From positions 1 to 9,526 of the forward strand of contig JAQBPZ010000224.1 of the NCBI GenBank assembly GCA_028287225.1: a stretch of DNA of 9,526 bases, written 5' to 3'. The notes under the pieces were generated by a model. That model saw only the letters and a list, made by a program, of their open reading frames with translations, did not search any database and was not told the DNA's origin. This DNA comes from Gemmatimonadota bacterium. GTDB taxonomy: Bacteria; Gemmatimonadota; Gemmatimonadetes; Gemmatimonadales; Gemmatimonadaceae. The translations under genes and the position numbers were made by a program. Shown piece after piece: positions 5,787-9,526 of the stretch (within the stretch, counting starts at the first letter, position 1; each line of letters starts with the position of its first letter).

Positions 5787-6311
5787 ATGCCGACTTCCGC
5801 GCTCCGCATCCGCCTCGAGCGACGCAGGGACGGCGCCATCGTCCTCGAGCTGCGGCGCGCCGACGGCACGCGCACCTGGCAGAAGCGCACCGGGCCCGCG
5901 GCCGAATTCTTCGCCCTCCACGACCTGACGCACTACGCCGTGGAGACGACGCTGGGCATCCAGCGCGGCTTCTACGGGCTCGTGGCGGAGGGCTGGGACC
6001 TCGCGGATTTCGGGACACCGTGGCCGCAGGGCCCGCTGCCGCCCGACGCGCTGCCGGCCGAGTTCATCGTGGGGTGCTTCGACACCCAGCGCGCCGCGGG
6101 CGAGCGGCTCACCGCCGAGCAGTGCAACCGGTCGGCGGCGGACTACTTCGCGAGCCACGGCCGGCCCTCGCGCGTGCGGGTGACCGACGAACGGCTGGAT
6201 GCGATCCGCGCCCTGCTCGCGACGCTGACCGCGCGGTGGGGCGCACTGGCACCGGACGCGGCCCTGGAGCTCGCGTTTCCGCCGGCGTCCGGCATCGCGA
6301 CGCCGCATTAG
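5787..6311 (+). CDS. Unknown protein with an HxxxHxxxE motif, 174 aa
   Basis: A soluble 174-residue protein from ATG 5787. The first 30 residues look like two beta strands with a turn (LRIRLERRRDGAIVLELRR). Then comes HDLTHYAVETTLG (45-57), in which H45, H49 and E53 are spaced like metal ligands on one helix face. The middle (GFYGLVAEGWDLADFG, 61-76) is the other distinctive segment. The C-terminal third is helical and arginine and alanine-rich. I cannot name a family; metal binding is an inference from spacing alone. No signal peptide is present. It lies 41 bases before the DinB gene on the same strand, so the two are probably co-transcribed, and both may be metal proteins. Confidence 0.78.
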   Translation: MPTSALRIRLERRRDGAIVLELRRADGTRTWQKRTGPAAEFFALHDLTHYAVETTLGIQRGFYGLVAEGWDLADFGTPWPQGPLPPDALPAEFIVGCFDTQRAAGERLTAEQCNRSAADYFASHGRPSRVRVTDERLDAIRALLATLTARWGALAPDAALELAFPPASGIATPH

Positions 6312-6352
6312 CTTTGGCGGGCATTCCGACCATCACCCTCGTCCATCGCGCC

Positions 6353-6856
6353 ATGCCGATTGCCCCCACGCTGCTCCCCGAGTTCGACGCCGAGATGCAG
6401 CGCACCCGTGCCCTGCTGGCCTGCGTCCCCGACGCGCTCGCGGACTGGAAGCCGCACCCGAAGTCGATGAGCATGTCGCAGCTCGCCATCCACATCCCCG
6501 GGCTGGTGACCTGGATCCCCGGCGTGTTCGCGGACACGGAGCTGGACGTCGCGGGCCCGTCGAGCAAGCGGCTGGGCATCCGGTGGGAGTCGGCGCCGGC
6601 GGCGATGCGCACCTTCGACGACGCCGTGGTGGCGGGGCGCGCGGCGATCCAGGGGGCGAGCGACGAGGCGATGATGGTGCCGTGGACGCTGCGGGCGGGC
6701 GACCACGTGATCGTGACGATGCCGCGCGTGGCCGTCCTGCGCACGCTGGTGATGAACCACATCATCCATCACCGTGGCCAGCTCTCGGTGTACCTGCGGC
6801 TCAACGACATCGCGCTGCCGGAGATCTACGGCCCGACCGCCGACAGCGTGCGGTAG
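6353..6856 (+). CDS. DinB-family protein, putative metal-dependent hydrolase or transferase
   Basis: A 167-residue four-helix protein of the DinB/YfiT fold. Members bind a divalent metal through three histidines and include thiol transferases that use bacillithiol or mycothiol, though most are uncharacterised. The expected ligands are visible: H47 in LAIHIPGL and the pair H136 and H140 in MNHIIHHRGQLSVYLRL (134-150), which is the family's strongest signature. The length is normal and the protein is cytoplasmic with no leader. ATG 6353 begins right before the first helix (TLLPEFDAEMQRTRALL) and gives the standard family N-terminus; the ribosome binding site is weak. The next gene starts three bases after its stop. 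The specific substrate is unknown. Confidence 0.93.
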   Translation: MPIAPTLLPEFDAEMQRTRALLACVPDALADWKPHPKSMSMSQLAIHIPGLVTWIPGVFADTELDVAGPSSKRLGIRWESAPAAMRTFDDAVVAGRAAIQGASDEAMMVPWTLRAGDHVIVTMPRVAVLRTLVMNHIIHHRGQLSVYLRLNDIALPEIYGPTADSVR

Positions 6857-6859
6857 CGG

Positions 6860-7147
6860 ATGGACGCGCGGCTCCTCACGCGCTGCACGAGCGCGGCGCT
6901 CGTGGCCGTCGCCGGGATGGGAGCCGGACACCTGCTGATGCCGGTGCGCGCGGGCGCATCGGTGGCCGCACGAGTGGGCTTCGTGGTCGCGGTGGCACTG
7001 GCCGGCGCGGTGGCCGCGGCGCGCGAGCGGACGATCAGCGCCGAGTACCGTGGAGCGCCGCCGGGTGCCGTGCTGCCCTGGGTCGGAGCAGGGGCGGCCC
7101 TGGCGCTCGTGCTCGCGGGTCTCGCCTGGTACCTGGTGCACGGATAG
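6860..7147 (+). CDS. Small three-helix membrane protein, 95 aa
   Basis: The frame starts at ATG 6860, three bases after the DinB stop, and ends at TAG 7145-7147. Three hydrophobic segments are visible at about residues 9-27, 34-54 and 70-93. A charged loop between the second and third (AARERTISAEYRG, 53-65) is the only polar stretch of note. No family is recognised. Close spacing suggests translation together with the DinB protein. A function tied to that protein is possible but is inference only. The gene is followed at once by the large inverted repeat. Confidence 0.72.
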   Translation: MDARLLTRCTSAALVAVAGMGAGHLLMPVRAGASVAARVGFVVAVALAGAVAAARERTISAEYRGAPPGAVLPWVGAGAALALVLAGLAWYLVHG

Positions 7148-7165
7148 CGCGCCATCGGAGGACGG

Positions 7166-7234
7166 CCGCTCGGGACGTATCCAGACGGGCCGGTTCGAAC
7201 ATCCGCTCGGGACGCATCCAGACGGACCGGTTCG
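7166..7234 (+). repeat. Direct repeat of a 32-base unit inside the inverted repeat
   Basis: Two 32-base copies at 7166-7197 and 7203-7234 match at 30 positions, with a period of 37. Each begins CCGCTCGGGACG and ends CCGGTTCG. A third copy lies in the opposite orientation in the right arm (about 7387-7417) and a degraded fourth at about 7350-7383. The element was therefore built by repeated duplication of one unit plus inversion. Confidence 0.8.
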
Positions 7235-7250
7235 GACCGAATGCAGCGAG

Positions 7251-7283
7251 TGCACCGAAAACTGCCGGATCATTTTCGGTGCA
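7251..7283. other. Alternative internal hairpin of the repeat element
   Basis: A perfect 11-bp stem (7251-7261 with 7273-7283) encloses an 11-base loop. Most of this loop is the sequence that otherwise pairs with 7311-7322 in the long hairpin. A second local hairpin (7302-7307 with 7312-7317, loop AGAG) uses the other half. The local and long-range pairings exclude each other, so the RNA could switch between two folds. Confidence 0.6.
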
Positions 7284-7461
7284 GCGTCGCCTCGCACCGC
7301 ACCGGATAGAGATCCGGCAGTTCTCGTTTCAATCCGCTGCATTCGGTCCGAACCGACGCCTCGTGTGGCCCGCCCGAGCGGATTGTCGAACCGGCCGTCT
7401 GGATGCATCCCGAGCGGCGGTCCTCAGCGTTGATGCTGCTGACCTTGGGACCGGCGGGACA

Positions 7462-7725
7462 CTACACCCGTCGCCCCCGTCCTCCGCGAATCAGGCGCAG
7501 GATGAACAGCAGGACGATCGCGCCGATGAATGCGGTGAAGATGACCCCCGCGAGCCCGCCGAAGGGCGAATGCACGCCGAGGCGGCTGAACAGCCACCCG
7601 CCGACGAATGCGCCGACGATGCCGATGATGATGTCGCCGATGAGGCCGTAGCCCGTGCCGCCCATGACGAGCGAGGCGAGCACGCCGGCGACCAGGCCGA
7701 CGATGAGCCAGGTGAGCAGATCCAT
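7462..7725 (-). CDS. GlsB/YeaQ/YmgE-family membrane protein
   Basis: An 87-residue inner-membrane protein of the family annotated as transglycosylase-associated or general-stress GlsB/YeaQ/YmgE. Three glycine-rich helices are visible, about residues 3-21, 27-47 and 55-77. The hallmark GDIIIGIVGAFVGGWLF (30-46) is clear, and a basic tail (RLIRGGRGRR) remains in the cytoplasm. Length is typical. The ATG at 7725 is chosen over the in-frame ATG at 7767 because AAGGA (7733-7737) lies seven bases before it and the extra upstream residues are polar. Family members are often induced by stress, but their biochemical role is unsettled and the glycosylase link is only by association. The L,D-transpeptidase gene lies 70 bases upstream on the same strand, with a hairpin between, which fits a shared envelope theme. 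Confidence 0.93.
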   Translation of the reverse strand: MDLLTWLIVGLVAGVLASLVMGGTGYGLIGDIIIGIVGAFVGGWLFSRLGVHSPFGGLAGVIFTAFIGAIVLLFILRLIRGGRGRRV

Positions 7726-7748
7726 GTGAGTGTCCTTGTTGGGATGAG

Positions 7749-7766
7749 TGCCCCCATGCGGGGGCA
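7749..7766 (-). terminator. Hairpin between the transpeptidase and GlsB-like genes
   Basis: A perfect 7-bp stem (7749-7755 with 7760-7766) with a four-base loop, extendable by about four more pairs past a one-base bulge. It lies about 30 bases after the transpeptidase stop and just before the GlsB-like ribosome binding site. No T-run follows on the minus strand. It could terminate, attenuate or mark a processing site. Confidence 0.45.
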
Positions 7767-7795
7767 ACTCACATGCCGCGCTCGAGCCCGCCGCG

Positions 7796-8383
7796 TCAGT
7801 TCGTGATCGTCAGGGGCGTCGGCGTCGACAGGTTCACCACGTGCTGCTCGCCGAGGTTCAGGATGCCCCGCACCCAGTCCCAGTCCTTCGAGGTGCCGGC
7901 GTTGTCCATGAGCTCGAGCGCCACCTCCGCGGCCTGGTCCGGATCCATGCGCAGGCAGCCATGCGAGGCCGCCTCGCCAAGGGAGCCCACCGAGCCCGTG
8001 CCGTGGATGTAGTAGTCCGGCTCCCGGAAGAAGATCTTCACGGTCTTCATCGGGTTCTTGCTCTCGCCCGGGCCCGCCGGCTTCTTGCCCTTGGCCCAGC
8101 CGGCGTCGGGGGGCACCCAGGACGGATTCCAGACCAGCTTGCGCACCGTGAAGCGGCCCGTGGGCGTCGGGTGCCGGTCCAGCCCCACGGCGACGGGGTA
8201 CTGCTTGACCACGGTGCTTCCGCGCCGCAGCGTCAGCGTCCGCGCGGAGAGGTCCGCCGTCATGGTCAACGCCGCCTCGGGAGCAGGGGCGGGGTTCCGG
8301 TAGGCACCGAGGCCGATGCCGATCGCCAGGGCGATCGGGAGGCCGAACATGGCGATCCGCGATCGGGTACGCTTCTGGTTCAT
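7796..8383 (-). CDS. L,D-transpeptidase (YkuD domain), membrane-anchored
   Basis: A 195-residue enzyme of the YkuD/ErfK family. These enzymes link peptidoglycan stem peptides through 3-3 bonds, or attach proteins to them, outside the inner membrane, and resist most penicillins. An N-terminal signal anchor (about residues 10-26, after a KRTRSR stretch) is followed by the catalytic domain (about 37-190). The active site is intact: H127-G-T, then S140-H141-G-C143-L-R145, with C143 the nucleophile. The start at 8383 is chosen because GGAG (8390-8393) lies six bases before it; longer starts at 8395 or 8509 lack such a site and would bury the anchor. No peptidoglycan-binding domain is attached. The gene is divergent from the M28 peptidase gene. 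Confidence 0.94.
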   Translation of the reverse strand: MNQKRTRSRIAMFGLPIALAIGIGLGAYRNPAPAPEAALTMTADLSARTLTLRRGSTVVKQYPVAVGLDRHPTPTGRFTVRKLVWNPSWVPPDAGWAKGKKPAGPGESKNPMKTVKIFFREPDYYIHGTGSVGSLGEAASHGCLRMDPDQAAEVALELMDNAGTSKDWDWVRGILNLGEQHVVNLSTPTPLTITN

Positions 8384-8526
8384 CCAATGCTCCATGATGT
8401 AGTGTTTCTGGTAGCCCGAAAAGGCAAGCGACGTTCCACCCTGGTGCCGGGGCCAGCCGTACCCCCGTGCATGATTCTGGCTGAGCACGCCGCGCCTGCC
8501 GCGTTCCACACCTCACCACCAGATCG
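8384..8526. promoter_or_regulatory. Divergent intergenic region between envelope genes
   Basis: These 143 bases must drive the transpeptidase leftward and the M28 peptidase rightward. Leftward, TTGCCT (about 8421-8426) is a weak -35 candidate with no strong -10 at the right distance. Rightward, a TGCATGAT word at about 8467-8474 resembles an extended -10. Neither call is firm, and no operator palindrome is seen. Confidence 0.25.
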
Positions 8527-9526
8527 ATGACCCTGCCCGTCCGGCTGCCGAGCCTCCTCCCGTTCGCCGCGGCCCTCCTCCTCACCGCCTGCGCGACGGC
8601 GACGCCGCTGCCCGTCGCCGCACCACGCGAGCAGATCGGCGTCGCGGACGTGCGACGTCTGCTGACGGCGCTCGCGGACGACTCCCTCGAAGGCCGCGCG
8701 ACCGGCAGCCGCGGCTCGGCGAAGGCGGCGGCGCTCATCGCCCGCGAGTTCGGCGCCATGGGGCTGGTGCCCGCCGGCGACAGCGGGTACTTCCAGCGCG
8801 TGCCGGTGGCGATGGTGACGCGCACGCGCACCCGGAACGGCCAGGCCCAGACGATGACGATGCCGGCGCTGCTGCCGGGCTTCGCCGCCCTGGACACCAT
8901 CCCAGCGTCCATGCGCCGCACGGCGGTCAACGTGGTCGGCATGATCCGCGGCGTGGACCCCGTGCTGCGCGACTCCGCGGTGCTGATCGACGCGCACTAC
9001 GACCATCTCGGCATCGGCCGCCCGGTGAACGGGGATTCCATCTACAACGGCGCCGACGACGACGCGTCCGGCACGGTGGCGGTCATCGAGATCGCGCGCG
9101 CCATGGCCGCGGGCCCGCCGCCGCGGCGCACGGTGATCTTCGCGGCCACCACCGGCGAGGAGGTGGGGCTGCTCGGCACGCGCTGGTACGTGCAGCACCC
9201 CGTGGTGCCGGTGGCGCAGCTGTCGGCGAACCTCGAGATCGAGATGATCGGCCGGCCGGACTCGCTCGCGGGCGGCAGCGGGCGCGCGTGGCTCACGGGA
9301 TTCGCGCGGTCCACCATGGGCGCGTCGTTCGCGGCGGCCGGCCTGCCGATCATGGCCGACCAGCGGCTCGACCAGAACTTCTTCGAGCGGAGCGACAACA
9401 TCGCCTTCGCGAGGGAGGGGGTGCCGGCGCACACCCTCTCCAGCTTCAACATGCATACGGATTATCACCAGCCCACGGACGATGCCTCGCGCATCGACTT
9501 CGCGCACATGACGGACGTGATCCGCG
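8527..9526 (+). CDS. M28-family metallopeptidase lipoprotein, C-terminus cut by window edge
   Basis: The frame from ATG 8527 stays open to the right edge (333 residues shown). The leader ends LLLTAC22, a textbook lipobox, so the enzyme is exported and lipid-anchored. The body is an M28 di-zinc aminopeptidase domain. Visible ligands are H157-Y-D159, D177 in NGADDDASG, the general base and ligand pair E211-E212 in TGEEVGLLG, E239 in LEIEMIGRPD where many relatives have Asp, and H314 in TDYHQPTDD. The segment NFFERSDNIAFAREGVPAH is also typical. It would remove N-terminal residues from peptides outside the inner membrane. No clear Shine-Dalgarno precedes the ATG. Only a short C-terminal part should be missing. 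The divergent neighbour is the transpeptidase. Confidence 0.94.
   Translation, partial: MTLPVRLPSLLPFAAALLLTACATATPLPVAAPREQIGVADVRRLLTALADDSLEGRATGSRGSAKAAALIAREFGAMGLVPAGDSGYFQRVPVAMVTRTRTRNGQAQTMTMPALLPGFAALDTIPASMRRTAVNVVGMIRGVDPVLRDSAVLIDAHYDHLGIGRPVNGDSIYNGADDDASGTVAVIEIARAMAAGPPPRRTVIFAATTGEEVGLLGTRWYVQHPVVPVAQLSANLEIEMIGRPDSLAGGSGRAWLTGFARSTMGASFAAAGLPIMADQRLDQNFFERSDNIAFAREGVPAHTLSSFNMHTDYHQPTDDASRIDFAHMTDVIR

Larger units (their letters stand above)
7158..7425. repeat. Large nested inverted-repeat element, 268 bp
   Basis: Almost all of the gene-free stretch 7148-7461 is one imperfect palindrome. Paired arms, from outside inward: 7158-7163 with 7420-7425; 7166-7175 with 7408-7417; 7179-7188 with 7395-7404; 7190-7198 with 7386-7394; 7201-7211 with 7373-7383; a perfect 21-bp arm at 7228-7248 with 7335-7355; and a perfect 12-bp arm at 7260-7271 with 7311-7322. 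The remaining 7272-7310 is the loop. It lies between convergent genes. No frame through it looks coding. It resembles a dispersed non-coding repeat (MITE or REP-like), and if transcribed would fold into a long hairpin from either strand. No clear target-site duplication flanks it. Confidence 0.8.

Noticed and set aside
6308..7408. Long minus-strand frame through the DinB gene and the inverted repeat
   Set aside because: Its sequence is the translated antisense of the DinB gene and of the repeat units; no domain and no start context support it.
7158..7425. CRISPR array or retron non-coding RNA
   Set aside because: The 32-base unit has only two direct copies with a five-base gap and others inverted, with no spacers of even length, and there are no cas or reverse transcriptase genes in the window.
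7749..7767. Longer start for the GlsB-like gene at ATG 7767
   Set aside because: That ATG lies within the hairpin region, adds a polar 14-residue leader not expected for the family, and lacks a ribosome binding site, unlike 7725.

Overview
The window is very GC-rich, densely coded bacterial chromosome. The mix of genes suggests a soil or environmental member of the Gemmatimonadota or a similar high-GC phylum: a small SET-domain methyltransferase, FKBP-type lipoproteins, a DinB-fold protein, an M28 lipoprotein peptidase and many starts with weak or no Shine-Dalgarno. The phylum is an inference from gene style and base composition; no rRNA or marker gene is present. There is no phage, transposase, CRISPR, tRNA or rRNA.

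Layout. A cut-off unknown gene on the minus strand (1-173) diverges from a compact plus-strand cluster of three small genes: a 59-residue zinc-ribbon-like protein, a 54-residue membrane protein and a secreted protein resembling surface-adhesin protein E (363-1123). That cluster converges on a minus-strand SET/post-SET lysine methyltransferase (1344-1859). The gap between them is one imperfect inverted repeat whose ends supply both stop codons. A DEAD-box RNA helicase with a DbpA-type RNA-binding tail (1936-3696) is divergent from the SET gene and ends in a strong hairpin. Next come three tandem FKBP paralogues (3835-5242): one with no export signal and two lipoproteins, the last with altered active-site residues. 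Two unrecognised genes follow (5423-5695 and 5787-6311), separated by two tandem perfect hairpins; the second carries an HxxxHxxxE motif. Then come a DinB-family protein (6353-6856) and a three-helix membrane protein placed 3 bases after it (6860-7147).

The largest gene-free stretch (7148-7461) is filled by a 268-base nested inverted repeat with internal direct repeats and alternative pairings. Beyond it, on the minus strand, are a GlsB/YeaQ/YmgE-type membrane protein (7462-7725) and a membrane-anchored L,D-transpeptidase (7796-8383). An M28-family lipoprotein peptidase (8527 to the right edge) is divergent from these and runs out of the window.

How the parts fit. Much of the right two thirds serves the cell envelope: FKBP foldases, a peptidoglycan cross-linking enzyme, a stress-type membrane protein and an exported peptidase. 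The two convergent gene junctions in the window are both occupied by large palindromic repeat elements of unrelated sequence. These elements, not a protein-coding system, are the most unusual content here.
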